Source: JAUWKC01 sp035529895 (GTDB taxonomy: Bacteria > Planctomycetota > Phycisphaerae > Sedimentisphaerales > Anaerobacaceae). From it: DNA of 26,099 nt. The stretch is taken from the NCBI GenBank assembly GCA_035529895.1, contig DATKVV010000012.1, positions 1 to 26,099 on the forward strand, given 5' to 3'. This document shows, piece by piece, positions 16,401-25,073 of the stretch. The translations under genes and the position numbers were made by a program. Below the pieces are notes generated by a model. That model had not been told where the DNA came from. It saw only the letters and a list, made by a program, of their open reading frames with translations, and did not search any database. The number at the start of each line of letters is the position of its first letter. Positions within the stretch are counted from its first letter, which is position 1.

Positions 16401-18152
16401 CAGGCCCCCAACGGCGTAATCCACGTGCTGACAACTATGACACATCCGTGTCTGCACTATGAGCTGAACGAAGCCTGGATTTACTCCGAACAGGGTGACA
16501 TCCCGCCCGAGACAACCGGCGGGACGGTCAATCAGTACAACGAGTATTATCCCGGCGGCGCGCTCAAGACGACATGGAGCGCCAGAACCTGCCCCAACGG
16601 GCGCTACCTGCTGCACGGCACAGAAACTTCCTATTACCCAGACGGGAAAAAAGAGCATCAGGTTACCTACGCCAACGGCCGCAAAACCGGCGATGAAACC
16701 TTCTGGCAGCCCGACGGCATCAAGATGTGGTCCTGGCGCCACGACGACGTCAATAATATCAGTGTATGGAGGCATTACTGGTCAAACGGGTTCATTCGGA
16801 TTGAATCGAGGTGGAACTCTTATCCTGCCGCGAGAGACCTGCCGTCACGCCATTTCAGCGGGTTTGTCGCCGACGGTCCGGCCTATCACTGGTTCAGCTC
16901 CGGCCGGCCCGCGAAAGCCTACAACTTCAGCAACGGCAGCTACCTCGGCGAAATCCCGCTGTGCGCACAGGCAAGACCCGGGATAGACCTCGAAACTTTC
17001 GTTCACCACTGGCTGTGGGTCGGCCTGGCAGGCGGCGACGGCTATAACCAAGCCGACCTGAACAAGGACGGCATCGTCAACTTTGTGGATTTCGCCGCCT
17101 TCGCAGCACAGTCCGGCGGTAAAGGCCGCGTCATCGAATTCGGCTGGGACATGCCGACCATCCCCTGGCTCCACGACAATGTCACTGCCGCCGAAGCCAC
17201 TCCCTTCCACGGCATAGTAGTCGACCTTGCGCGACGAGAAGGCCAGCCCAGCGTATGCAGTCGCGTATGGATCCCTTATACCATACCTTCGGAGGTCCAG
17301 CAAAGCGCACAGGAAGATATCACGCTGCTGAATGACACCGATTTCACTCGTCTGCGCGAAAACAGCTTTTTCCGCATTAACTCCTCCGGTTACTGGCCCC
17401 CGCCCGACTGGTTTGACTCCGACTTTAACACGGTCGTCTCCAACACCGCCTTCGCGGCAGCCGCCGTCAATCAAACCGCATTTGCCGGCATTGTCTTCGA
17501 CCCCGAAGACTACCACTTCAATCCCTGGTACTACCCCGGCCTGAAATACTACCCGACAAAAACCTTTGAGCAGTACCAGGCCCAGGTCCGCCAGCGCGGC
17601 CGCGAAACAGCCTCGGTCATTAGAGCCGCCTGTCCGACGCGTGATTTCACACTGCTGTTTCTGTTCGCCAATTCCCTGCCCTATCTGGCGATGCAGTATT
17701 ATGGTCAGCAGTTGTCTGAAACCACCTACGGCCTGCTGCCCGCATTCATCGACGGTCTGCTCGACGAGGCCGGCGACCAAATCAGACTCATAGACGGCAT
17801 GGAAAGCGCCTATCCAAATAAGACCCTGGGCGATTTCTATAGCAGCATCAGCAATTATCAGGGCGGCGCCTCACTGAGCGCCGACCCCTACCGCTATCTG
17901 GCAAACGTCGGTATCGGCTTCGGCACGTGGATGGACTATAATTCTACTAACCTCGGCTGGTATACCGACCCCAATCAATTCGGCCTTAATTTCTTTACCC
18001 CCCAGGCGTTTCATCAGGCCATGGATATTTCCGCCGACCTCGGCGAGTTCTCGTGGGTCTACACCCAGGTTCCGAATTGGTATCTCGCGACCGTCCCGCA
18101 GGATTACTTTGACGCCCTGGCCTCCGTCACCGGACTGCCCGCACCCTATTAG
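13485..18152 (+). CDS. Giant secreted mosaic protein (beta-solenoid, Ig-like, FGE-like, BNR sialidase-like, YwqK-like, dockerin-like, C-terminal barrel-like)
   Basis: This 1555-residue protein starts with a Sec signal peptide ending in NAASA. Residues about 24-335 are Gly/Asn/Ile-rich repeats suggestive of a beta-solenoid. About 342-435 is an Ig/FN3-like module (WSAG...YYWRIDEVN...WSFTT). About 440-615 resembles a formylglycine-generating-enzyme domain (SLGMLFVRIPPGTFTMG, YRLPTEAEWEYVC, CGFRLV), shortened in the middle. About 640-1005 is a sialidase-type propeller with four Asp boxes (SDDSGAAW, SADNGVTW, SYDWGATW, SANDGVTW). About 1015-1150 has MORN/YwqK-like YYPDGK and WQPDG repeats. A dockerin-like DLNKDGIVNFVDFAAF sits near 1192-1207. 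A C-terminal 340-residue region beginning VIEFGWDMP may be a TIM barrel. Start ATG 13485 follows GAGGT; a GTG at 13482 is adjacent. A surface glycan-binding or degrading role is inference. Confidence 0.85.
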   Translation: MSRKVVWFVCLLAGGLVNAASAATWTNAEPSDDSWCTPGNWEPPGPPGPADTAVISTPARGPVVDCYADVNNINGPMWGVSTSQVMDIVGGMVGVRREWNWSTGTGTATININGISDIIVNRGWWRAPNRGTGVINITGDPAIYINGEWRGADGSGSWFEVNIGSGYVWTQSLKFGDDGNGRLNMTGGIIDITGDLKATCRPLDSNVAINISAGSIYANNLLLPWAEVGSTAQGTASLKMLGGFLSVANEFKAPGQITGKSNIYLHGGLIECGSFTHAGAAYSMDITEGILTISGDVTAEINNDIAAGHITAYGGEGTVNVELSAGNTVVTASAPDPNIASNPSPPDGGTVYGLQATFAWSAGINALKHDVYLGADFDDVNNAHDPNILPGRGRCDANSYQAAGLEPDKTYYWRIDEVNAPRIWKGKIWSFTTVQTYTNSLGMLFVRIPPGTFTMGQGDGHRIQDSGTLDYDEQPEHTVKISKPFYILATRVADEHYQQSGLPGSASDVSWDDANNFAAWLGGLEGKTYRLPTEAEWEYVCNNHSMVQDMNSRQWVQDWHGLYGHNALLDPAGPANGIVKVIRADGQNRRSLPTNARYEPWQLPEAGPCGFRLVLEDEPPQKRDVPAGPFCQAAVKQNTAVALQGPDANIPYFTVRFALPIPPDNTTDGIASLLGCDPTVTHHNHSPGFEVMPNGDALAVWFTGGSEVGPEVRFVQARLRYGSDQWDMPELFYDMKNMSTTSGLLWTESDGAVRFFGGGRIDGKERRPFVMAVSDDSGAAWTLKRPYFPIPAVDFEAQPVVNAWRQDSNTLYTVTDGGGADSVVWRSADNGVTWYDMGGRTNGRHSTILPIGDSGTLLSYGGKSSNIDGWMPYCKSYDWGATWPESGPAPFAVLGGNQRPCMTRLANGKLVFICDCQRKGDNYQPPGWTHGYGCLIAISANDGVTWYFKKFPVTLPHESDRQYGTLGYSTVRQAPNGVIHVLTTMTHPCLHYELNEAWIYSEQGDIPPETTGGTVNQYNEYYPGGALKTTWSARTCPNGRYLLHGTETSYYPDGKKEHQVTYANGRKTGDETFWQPDGIKMWSWRHDDVNNISVWRHYWSNGFIRIESRWNSYPAARDLPSRHFSGFVADGPAYHWFSSGRPAKAYNFSNGSYLGEIPLCAQARPGIDLETFVHHWLWVGLAGGDGYNQADLNKDGIVNFVDFAAFAAQSGGKGRVIEFGWDMPTIPWLHDNVTAAEATPFHGIVVDLARREGQPSVCSRVWIPYTIPSEVQQSAQEDITLLNDTDFTRLRENSFFRINSSGYWPPPDWFDSDFNTVVSNTAFAAAAVNQTAFAGIVFDPEDYHFNPWYYPGLKYYPTKTFEQYQAQVRQRGRETASVIRAACPTRDFTLLFLFANSLPYLAMQYYGQQLSETTYGLLPAFIDGLLDEAGDQIRLIDGMESAYPNKTLGDFYSSISNYQGGASLSADPYRYLANVGIGFGTWMDYNSTNLGWYTDPNQFGLNFFTPQAFHQAMDISADLGEFSWVYTQVPNWYLATVPQDYFDALASVTGLPAPY

Positions 18153-18267
18153 CAAGTGGCCAGTTCCGAAATGCGGATTTGACGCCATCCGTTAGTCATT
18201 CGTCAGCCGTCCTTAACCATTTGCACGGTGCGATGTACGAAAGCGACCAATTTTGTGGGTACAGGTA

Positions 18268-18963
18268 TCAGGTCTGGTTTTTCTTCATTCCGGAAGGCAG
18301 GTAGATTCCGCTGCGGCCTTCCGACTCTTTGAAATCGACGATTACCTTGACGGCGGCCTCAGGCTCATCCACGATTGTAAACACATCCGTATCTTTTTGC
18401 CTGATATAATGATGCTCGGTGAGCATCTTCGCTTTCATCCAGTCAATCAGCCCCTGCCAGTAGTCGCTGCCCATCAAAATTACGGGGAACGACGCCTGTT
18501 TCAACGTCTGAATCAACACCAGCGATTCGGCGAACTCGTCCAGGGTTCCGTAACCGCCGGGGAAGACTACAAAGCCGTGGGCATACTTCAGGAACATCAC
18601 CTTTCGGCAGAAGAAGTACCTGAAGTGCAGCGAGAGATTCTGGTAGTCGTTCGGAATCTGTTCCATCGGCAGCTCGATATTAAGGCCGATGCTCCTGCCG
18701 CCTGCTTCGGCGGCCCCTTTGTTGGCGGCCTCCATAATGCCGCCGCCCCCGCCGGTTATGACGGCGAATCCGGCCTTTACCATTTCCGCGGCGGTCTTCT
18801 CCGCCAGCTTGTAATATCTGTCACCGGGCCCGGCCCGGGACGAGCCGAAAATCGAAACCGCAGGACCGATAGACGCAAGCTCGTCGAATCCCTCGACGAA
18901 CTCGGCCATTATTCTGAATATCCGCCACAGGTCCTTTACCGGCGTTTCGATAGGGTCCATCAT
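18268..18963 (-). CDS. LOG-family protein (cytokinin riboside 5'-monophosphate phosphoribohydrolase-like)
   Basis: LOG-family proteins have a Rossmann-like fold and usually hydrolyse nucleoside 5'-monophosphates to free base and ribose phosphate; they were long mislabelled lysine decarboxylases. The 231-residue sequence has AVSIFGSSR at 35-43, the glycine run GGGGGIMEAANKGA at 71-84, FFCRKVMF with the conserved Arg-Lys (120-121), and the signature PGGYGTLDE at 135-143. An N-terminal extension of about 30 residues precedes the core, common in bacterial members. ATG 18963 is preceded by AAGGAG at suitable spacing. It is last in the leftward envelope operon, 57 bases after the endonuclease III stop. 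It converges on the mosaic protein gene, and the 115-base gap between them holds no clear terminator. Confidence 0.93.
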   Translation of the reverse strand: MMDPIETPVKDLWRIFRIMAEFVEGFDELASIGPAVSIFGSSRAGPGDRYYKLAEKTAAEMVKAGFAVITGGGGGIMEAANKGAAEAGGRSIGLNIELPMEQIPNDYQNLSLHFRYFFCRKVMFLKYAHGFVVFPGGYGTLDEFAESLVLIQTLKQASFPVILMGSDYWQGLIDWMKAKMLTEHHYIRQKDTDVFTIVDEPEAAVKVIVDFKESEGRSGIYLPSGMKKNQT

Positions 18964-19020
18964 CTAAGAAAGTCTCCTTAAAACTTACAAATCTACTCCA
19001 TAATTCCCAAAATGCCGAAT

Positions 19021-19704
19021 CTACCACAAAGCCGGATTGTTCGCGGCCGGACAATACTCTGCAATCGGGCAATTCCCGCAGCTCGGCTTGCGCGCGATGC
19101 ATACGTTTCGCCCGTGAAAAATCAACAGATTGCTGAACAGCGTCCAGTTTGCCTTAGGTACTATTTCGGCCAAATCAAATTCCAACTTCACTGCGTCAGT
19201 ATTATCGGACAGGCCCAGGCGTCGCGAGAGGCGGATTACGTGGGTGTCACAGGCTATGGCCGGCTTGCCGAAGGCCCCACCGAGCACGACGTTTGCCGTT
19301 TTCCTGCCCACCCCCGGAAGGGCGGTAAGCTCTTCGATGGTATCCGGCACCTTGCCGGCGAACTTCTCGAGTATGTGCGTGCACGCGCCCCTGATGCTGA
19401 GCGCCTTATTGTGGTAAAAGCCCGTGCTCTTAATATCCGACTCTATCTGTTCTATGTCGGCCTTTGCCCAGTCTTTGGCGGATTTGTATTTCCTGAACAA
19501 GTCTTTCGTGACCATATTGACCCGCACATCGGTGCACTGGGCCGATAAAATCGTTGCAATAAGCAGCTCCAGAGGGTCGGCGAAGTTAAGTGCGACCTTC
19601 GCATCAGGGTAGGTTTTCTTGAGTATCGGCCAGATTTTCCTGACCCTCTCTGCGGCCTCGGCCTTGTCAACCCTTATTCTTTTGCTCTTAGTTCTTTTAG
19701 CCAT
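19021..19704 (-). CDS. nth: Endonuclease III, base-excision DNA glycosylase/AP lyase
   Basis: Removes oxidised pyrimidines and nicks abasic sites. The 227-residue protein shows the helix-hairpin-helix LPGVGRKTANVV with the catalytic Lys135 and, shortly after, Asp153 in ACDTHVIRL. Both are at a constant offset of 15 from E. coli Nth Lys120 and Asp138. The C-terminal 4Fe-4S loop is complete: Cys202, Cys209, Cys212 and Cys218 in Cx6Cx2Cx5C spacing. ATG 19704 lies five bases after the dsbD stop. A GTG at 19713 overlaps that stop as GTGA and would add three residues. Coupling to dsbD is likely whichever is used. A short Lys/Arg-rich N-terminus precedes the catalytic core. Nothing points to a specialised variant. 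Confidence 0.96.
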   Translation of the reverse strand: MAKRTKSKRIRVDKAEAAERVRKIWPILKKTYPDAKVALNFADPLELLIATILSAQCTDVRVNMVTKDLFRKYKSAKDWAKADIEQIESDIKSTGFYHNKALSIRGACTHILEKFAGKVPDTIEELTALPGVGRKTANVVLGGAFGKPAIACDTHVIRLSRRLGLSDNTDAVKLEFDLAEIVPKANWTLFSNLLIFHGRNVCIARKPSCGNCPIAEYCPAANNPALW

Positions 19705-19709
19705 CGGTC

Positions 19710-21503
19710 TCACTTATTAGAAGGCAGTTTTTCCAAAGCCTCTTGCAGGCTGTCGGCAAAAGCCAGGCCGCGCCACCTGAGGGGCTTTTTGCCGCCGGGC
19801 AGTAATAATATACTAACCGGAACCCCCGGCTCTTTATATATGTTTTTCAAAGCGAGCGTTGCGGGATAATCGTTCACCGTGGTATCGGCTTTGACCGCCA
19901 GAACGTTTCTGCTCTTGATTAGCCCCGCGATGTCCTTGCGCGAGTAAACCGTTTTTTCCACCACCTGGCAACTGAAGCACCAGCCAGCCGTAAACTTAAT
20001 CAGTACGGGTTTTCCCTCCGTCAGATGTTTTTCTATCAAAGCGCCGTCATACCCGTGCCAGTCAACAAGCTCGGCCGGCGGCGCAGGCAGAAACACCCAG
20101 CCGGCCCCGACCGCCAACATCACGGCGATGGTTCGTACGAGCCACTTGCGGAAAGCGCGACTGCCGTAACTTACCCAGGCGCCCCACATCCAGACGCAAA
20201 AGCCAAGCACCACGGCAAAATACATTACGCCGGTCCTTCGCGCTTCGGGCAGCGAGGCAATGAGCTTTACCGCGATAACCAGCAGGACAAATCCTATGGT
20301 CTGCTTGAACAGCTCCATCCAGCGTCCGGCTCTCGGCATTCGGCTTAACAGGCCCGGCATCGAAGTCAGTATCGCATAGGGGACAGCCATCCCTACCCCG
20401 ATAACCATTATCGCCAGTGTCCCCAGCGCAAGACGCTGGCCCTGCGCCCAGGCGAAAGCGGCCGCCAGAATTCCGAAGCTGCACGGTGTGCTCAGGACAG
20501 CAGCCAGAAAGCCCATGCCAATCGCCCCGGTGTATCCTTTGCCGGAACCGGATTTGCCTGCGATTGAGGACGGAACGGTGATTGTAAAAAGGCCGAACAT
20601 AAATAGGGCCAGGACTATGAGCAGCAGGGCCATAAACGCAACGAAAACGGGATTGCGGAACTGGTCCCCCCACTGCAGGACGGTCCCATAGAAGACCTGC
20701 AGAACAATATTGACCCCCGCAAGGCACGCAAAAAACAAGAGTATTCCGACACAAAATGCAAGCCCCATTACAACGGATTTACCTTTGCTGTGTCTGGCCT
20801 GCTCAACGATTCGCATCACGATTATGGGCAATACCGGCCAGACGCAGGGCATAATATTCAGCGCCAACCCCGCCACGAACGCCAAACCGAGGGCAAACCA
20901 GAGCGAATAACTCGGCCCTTTGACCACCGGGGGCGCGCCGGCGGCGGTTGTCAAACTAATCGCCTGCCAGGAATCACGCTGACTCCAGTCAATCGTTGCC
21001 CGCAGGATTTTCTCGAACGGAGCAAGACAAATCTGGCTTGTGCATGCTATGCCGGCAATCTTGACCTCAACGTCGGCCTTGTCAACTACAGCAACTCCGG
21101 CGGGGGCTTTAACGGCTTTAATGGGTACAAAAACAACGAATCGACCGACATACACCTCCACGTTCGCGCCCAGCGGGTCCTTGAAAATGCTCCAATTCGG
21201 AAACACCGCCTGACCAAATTCGAAATCGTCCGATGTGACCTCGACCTGAAGTTTATATCCTGCCGGCGCGGTTTCCTTCTTTGCGTAATAGTGAAGGTCC
21301 TCGGTTCCCTCGAAAACAACGGCAATCCCGCTGCGTCCATCCATTCGAGCCGGCGCAATTCGGGCGCAGGAAGACTCCTTTTCATAACGTGCTATCTCAA
21401 CGCCGGCAGATGCAGGCGACCCGACTGTGTCTTGAGCCCATCCGGTGGAACAAAAAACGAGTATGAGAAATATCCACAATTTCACAGCCGCCTTTTTGAG
21501 CAT
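19710..21503 (-). CDS. dsbD: Thiol:disulfide interchange protein DsbD
   Basis: Carries electrons from cytosolic thioredoxin across the inner membrane to periplasmic thiol proteins. The 597-residue product has a signal peptide (1-23), then an N-terminal periplasmic domain (about 30-190) with a Cys154/Cys159 pair in IACTSQICL. The membrane domain (about 200-470) has roughly eight helices and the redox cysteines Cys220 in NIMPCVWPVLP and Cys341 in STPCSFG. The C-terminal thioredoxin domain (about 480-597) has Cys509 and Cys512 in GWCFSCQ. All three redox pairs of the relay are present, so it should be functional. ATG 21503 is 27 bases after the ftsH stop and has only a weak ribosome site. Grouping with BamD-, LptE- and FtsH-like genes suits an envelope-maintenance operon. 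Confidence 0.95.
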   Translation of the reverse strand: MLKKAAVKLWIFLILVFCSTGWAQDTVGSPASAGVEIARYEKESSCARIAPARMDGRSGIAVVFEGTEDLHYYAKKETAPAGYKLQVEVTSDDFEFGQAVFPNWSIFKDPLGANVEVYVGRFVVFVPIKAVKAPAGVAVVDKADVEVKIAGIACTSQICLAPFEKILRATIDWSQRDSWQAISLTTAAGAPPVVKGPSYSLWFALGLAFVAGLALNIMPCVWPVLPIIVMRIVEQARHSKGKSVVMGLAFCVGILLFFACLAGVNIVLQVFYGTVLQWGDQFRNPVFVAFMALLLIVLALFMFGLFTITVPSSIAGKSGSGKGYTGAIGMGFLAAVLSTPCSFGILAAAFAWAQGQRLALGTLAIMVIGVGMAVPYAILTSMPGLLSRMPRAGRWMELFKQTIGFVLLVIAVKLIASLPEARRTGVMYFAVVLGFCVWMWGAWVSYGSRAFRKWLVRTIAVMLAVGAGWVFLPAPPAELVDWHGYDGALIEKHLTEGKPVLIKFTAGWCFSCQVVEKTVYSRKDIAGLIKSRNVLAVKADTTVNDYPATLALKNIYKEPGVPVSILLLPGGKKPLRWRGLAFADSLQEALEKLPSNK

Positions 21504-21530
21504 AAGACACCGCGGAGCTGCCGCCGCAGA

Positions 21531-23534
21531 TTAGCTGGACGGTTTGTCTTTTTCGGCTTCGGCCTTCTGCTGGTCGTCCCTGGCCTGCTCGGCGGCCAAC
21601 AAGTCGGTAACCGTAGGCTTGTCCATCTCCCGGCCTTCGAGAATCAACTTCACGTCCTCAGCATCGAGGGTTTCGTACTTAAGCAATGCCTTTGCAATGT
21701 TCTCGAGTTTATCTTTGTTTGCTTCTATCAGCTCCTTCGCCAGTTTGTACGCCTCGTCGGTAACCTTTCTTATCTCGTCGTCGATCGCTTCGGCCGTTCT
21801 CTCTGAATAGTCTTTCTCGCCCGGCATTATATATACCTGGTCCTTAGCCGCGTAATCAGGCCCGTAGCTGATCATCCCAAGCTGGTCACTCATGCCCCAG
21901 GTCAGAACCATTTGCCTGGCGATGACGGTGGCCTGCTGAATATCCGACTGTGCGCCGCTGGATATGTCATCACAGAACATCTGTTCGGCAATTCGCCCAC
22001 CGAAACAGACCTTCAGCAGCGCCATACAATATCTTTTCGTAAATATCGTTCTGTCTTTCTCGGGCAAAGCAAAAGTCGCGCCGCCCATCGGTCCGCGAGG
22101 AATAATGCTCACCTTGTGCAGCGGGTCGGCATCTTTCAGGAGCGACTGGACAAGCGTGTGCCCGGCCTCATGATAAGCGGTAATCTCCTTTTCTTTCTGG
22201 TCGATCACCCTGCTCTTTTTGGCCCTGCCCCAGCGCACCTTGTCCCTGGCCTCTTCCAAATCGGCCATCTCAACACAGTCTTTATTGGCCATAGTGGCTG
22301 CCAAGGCGGCCTCGTTAATAATGGCGGCCAGGTCGGCGCCGCTGAACATGGGCGTTCCCCGCGCCAGTCTCTCGAGGTTCGCATCGTGTCCCAGTTTTAC
22401 TTTCTTGGCGTGCACCTTCAGAATGTCAACTCTGCCTTTGAGGTCTGGCAGCGGGATATAAATCTGTCTGTCGAATCTGCCCGGCCGGGTCAGCGCGTGG
22501 TCAAGAATGTCCGCGCGGTTCGTAGCGGCAATCACAATCACCTGGTCGTTCGTATCAAAGCCGTCCATCTCCACCAGTATCGCATTGAGCGTCTGTTCTC
22601 GCTCATCATGCCCCCCGCCGACGAAAGCGGCGCTTCGCTTGCGTCCGATTGCATCGACCTCATCCAGGAATATGATGCAGGGCGAATTCTCTTTCGCCTC
22701 CCTGAACAGGTCCCGCACGCGGGACGCCCCGACGCCGACGAACATCTCGACGAAATCGCTGCCGGATATGGTTAAGAACGGGACCTCGGCCTGGCCGGCT
22801 ATGGCTTTTGCCAGCAGTGTCTTTCCGCACCCCGGCGGACCCACAAGCAGGACTCCACGCGGGATACGACCGCCCAGACGCTGGAACCTCTTTGGGTTTT
22901 TCAGGAACTCGATTATCTCGGCGACTTCTTCCTTTGCTTCGTCGACACCGGCGACGTCCTTGAATGTTACCTTGACCCGGTCTTTGTTCTGTACGCGATG
23001 GCGGCTGCGCCCAAAAGACATCAGCATGCCGCCGGCCCCGCTGCGCAGGTTGCGGGCAAACATAATGTAGATAAATCCGACCAGCAAAAGCAGCGGCAAA
23101 ACCCACTGCATCAGCATAATAAGCCAGATACGCTGCCTCGAAAACTTGACCACTTCGGGCTTGCTCTTGCTTTCATCCAATAACTGGAACAGCCGGTCGC
23201 CCACCACTTCGGGCTTGTAATCCACCGAGAACGATTCCGGCGCTTTTGGGTCCCTGTCGGGGACGCCGGGCTTAAACTTTCCTGTAATCTCGGTCTCGCC
23301 GATTTCGATGCTTTCAATTTGGCCGTCCTTGAGATACCTTTCGAATGCGCTCCACTTTATCTTATCGATACTCTGCCACTGCTGGAGCATCATCATCGCG
23401 GTAAATATTACAATTGCGATTATCAACCAGGTAAATGGTCCGCGTTTGTAGCCTGGCAGAGGGGGCTTGCCGCCTTCTTTGTTCCGCTGGCCGCGTCGCG
23501 GCCGCAGAGGCTTTCTCTCTTTGCCTTCGTTCAT
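21531..23534 (-). CDS. ftsH: ATP-dependent zinc metalloprotease FtsH
   Basis: Membrane-anchored hexameric AAA+ protease that degrades misfolded membrane proteins and regulatory proteins. The 667-residue protein has a basic, Pro-rich cytoplasmic start, TM1 (about 34-50), a periplasmic segment and TM2 (about 137-160). The AAA module carries Walker A GPPGCGKT at 232-239, Walker B IIFLDEVDAI at 287-296, and the second region of homology with arginine fingers in TRPGRFDR (349-356). The zinc site HEAGH is at 455-459. Acidic and Lys-rich residues end the protein. Its length is usual for the family. ATG 23534 is taken, with GAAGG directly before it. The gene lies 52 bases after the LptE-like gene and 27 before dsbD. 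Confidence 0.97.
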   Translation of the reverse strand: MNEGKERKPLRPRRGQRNKEGGKPPLPGYKRGPFTWLIIAIVIFTAMMMLQQWQSIDKIKWSAFERYLKDGQIESIEIGETEITGKFKPGVPDRDPKAPESFSVDYKPEVVGDRLFQLLDESKSKPEVVKFSRQRIWLIMLMQWVLPLLLLVGFIYIMFARNLRSGAGGMLMSFGRSRHRVQNKDRVKVTFKDVAGVDEAKEEVAEIIEFLKNPKRFQRLGGRIPRGVLLVGPPGCGKTLLAKAIAGQAEVPFLTISGSDFVEMFVGVGASRVRDLFREAKENSPCIIFLDEVDAIGRKRSAAFVGGGHDEREQTLNAILVEMDGFDTNDQVIVIAATNRADILDHALTRPGRFDRQIYIPLPDLKGRVDILKVHAKKVKLGHDANLERLARGTPMFSGADLAAIINEAALAATMANKDCVEMADLEEARDKVRWGRAKKSRVIDQKEKEITAYHEAGHTLVQSLLKDADPLHKVSIIPRGPMGGATFALPEKDRTIFTKRYCMALLKVCFGGRIAEQMFCDDISSGAQSDIQQATVIARQMVLTWGMSDQLGMISYGPDYAAKDQVYIMPGEKDYSERTAEAIDDEIRKVTDEAYKLAKELIEANKDKLENIAKALLKYETLDAEDVKLILEGREMDKPTVTDLLAAEQARDDQQKAEAEKDKPSS

Positions 23535-23586
23535 CCTTCGTATCTCGTACCTAACTTCGCCATCAAGGCTCCACCACGCACAGCTT

Positions 23587-24150
23587 CTACCACGCTTTCT
23601 CCATCAATTCTACGATTCTTTGCGCAAGATTGTTTGCTGCAATGCGCGAGGAGTAGCCAAAGCCTTGTTTTTGCAGCTCCGAGTAGCTCGCTGAGGCCAT
23701 GACCGGTTTGCTGTCTATCAGCAGATTTCCCGTTCTGAGGTCTTTCCAATTAACCACCGCCTGCAGCTCCAGCTCTTTTTCCAGCGCCACCCCTGTCTCT
23801 CGCTCGAAGCTGAGCAGTGACTGACCAACGGACGATATTTGTCCGCTTATCACGCTGTCGGCACGGTCCCGGCTGGAAACTATCTTATAAGGCGTATCGG
23901 CCTCGATGCGTTTTGCCAGCGCGTCGGTCAGCTCGTACTCCACGCCTCGCCAGAAGCTCTGGTTCTCGAACATTTCCACATAGACCCCCCGCACCTCGGT
24001 CGGAAAGAGCGGGTCGTTCGAATAGCCGCCCGTTTCGCCGCACCCGCAAATGCCAAAACACAACAAAGCCCCCACCAGTCCAAAGGCCCCAGGACAAAAA
24101 AGACCTGTGCGCCTGCGACCTCCACTTGCCGCTCGGTTTTCTTTCTTCAT
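23587..24150 (-). CDS. LptE-like outer-membrane lipoprotein
   Basis: This is probably the LPS-assembly lipoprotein that plugs the LptD translocon. From ATG 24150 the 187-residue product has a basic N-terminus, a hydrophobic signal and FGICGC, a lipobox-like end. The mature part follows the LptE pattern: LFPTEVRGVYVEMFENQSFWRGVEYELTDAL is split across the first strands and helix, and ISGQISSVGQSLL follows. The chosen start overlaps the upstream TPR gene stop by four bases (ATGA). A longer frame reaching 24225 would put a hydrophilic stretch before the signal. The neighbouring BamD-like gene strengthens an outer-membrane biogenesis role. Sequence similarity in this family is low, so the name rests on pattern and context. 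Confidence 0.75.
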   Translation of the reverse strand: MKKENRAASGGRRRTGLFCPGAFGLVGALLCFGICGCGETGGYSNDPLFPTEVRGVYVEMFENQSFWRGVEYELTDALAKRIEADTPYKIVSSRDRADSVISGQISSVGQSLLSFERETGVALEKELELQAVVNWKDLRTGNLLIDSKPVMASASYSELQKQGFGYSSRIAANNLAQRIVELMEKAW

Positions 24151-25073
24151 TTCTCTGTCTCTTTGCTGCTCAGATTTTTGCTGAGCGTTTCGTTCGCCAT
24201 TTCCGCCGCCTTTGTGCCGGGCCACTGCCGCACCACCATTTGGTAATACAGGTTGGCCGCCTGCCGGCTGCCGGTCTTTTCATAATACTGACCCGTACTG
24301 AAATCCTTCCAGGCCAGTTGCTCGTTTAGCTGCTTGAGTTTTCCATCGGCGTCAAACTTTTCGGACTCCTCGGGATACAATAGTCTCAGTCCCTCGTAAC
24401 AGCTCTTTGCACTATCGTATTGTTTCCGCACCCCAAACGTGCGCCCCATCAGGCTTGACGCGTCATACTCCGGGCCTCTATAGGCGGCGTGCAGGCATCG
24501 AGCCATGCCCAGCAGCGAGTCCTTGCCCAGCTCGCCCGTAGGCGTCGAGGACGCCACCCGCAGACGCCTGTCGTAACTGTCGAAGATGTCCGACCATTTA
24601 AGGTAGGCCAGCTCATAGTACTCTTCGTCGGATTCTCCTCTTTGCTCATAGCTCTGGGCGACCTCAAGGGCCGCCTCCGTCCCGATTATCGCGCCGCCGG
24701 CCCGGTCGCTAATCCTGTCCATAATCTTTTCGCCCTCGGCGTATCCGCTTATTCTGAAAACGCCGAGCACCGTCTTTTTCCGCCCGGCCAGAAACTCCCT
24801 GCCTATCTGAAACTGCCTTTGCAAAGCCTCCTGATAGAGTTCGCTGTTGGGGTCGCACCCGGCCAGAAACTTATCGTAGCTCCTGGCCGCCTTGACGAGC
24901 TTGCCTTCGCTAAACAGCGTATTTGCCTGCACATAGGCTTCCTTGCTTTCGGCCGGCACCTCTTTCCAATCCTGGTCCCCGCCCAAATACCACGTTTTAG
25001 CCGAGAGGCTCGAGACCGTCCAAAGCACCGATATTCCCGCTGCCGTTATAAGTAGCATCCTGCACTTTTTCAT
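24147..25073 (-). CDS. BamD-like TPR protein of outer-membrane assembly
   Basis: This 308-residue exported protein has an N-terminal signal (MKKCRMLLITAAGISVLW, cut near SLSAK). The rest consists of helical TPR-like repeats resembling BamD/YfiO: YVQANTLFSEGKLVKAARSYDKFL, then QFQIGREFLAGRKKT, and AANLYYQMVVRQWPGTKAAE near the end. BamD helps insert beta-barrel proteins into the outer membrane. A clear lipobox is missing: the only early cysteine is Cys4. It may therefore be periplasmic, or a planctomycete BamD relative without a lipid anchor. ATG 25073 follows a GGA six bases upstream. It is first in the leftward operon, with a promoter at 25129-25156, and overlaps the LptE-like gene by four bases. 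Confidence 0.75.
   Translation of the reverse strand: MKKCRMLLITAAGISVLWTVSSLSAKTWYLGGDQDWKEVPAESKEAYVQANTLFSEGKLVKAARSYDKFLAGCDPNSELYQEALQRQFQIGREFLAGRKKTVLGVFRISGYAEGEKIMDRISDRAGGAIIGTEAALEVAQSYEQRGESDEEYYELAYLKWSDIFDSYDRRLRVASSTPTGELGKDSLLGMARCLHAAYRGPEYDASSLMGRTFGVRKQYDSAKSCYEGLRLLYPEESEKFDADGKLKQLNEQLAWKDFSTGQYYEKTGSRQAANLYYQMVVRQWPGTKAAEMANETLSKNLSSKETEK

Noticed and set aside
15576..16775. Long leftward frame of 399 residues
   Set aside because: Antisense shadow of the sialidase-like and YwqK-like region.
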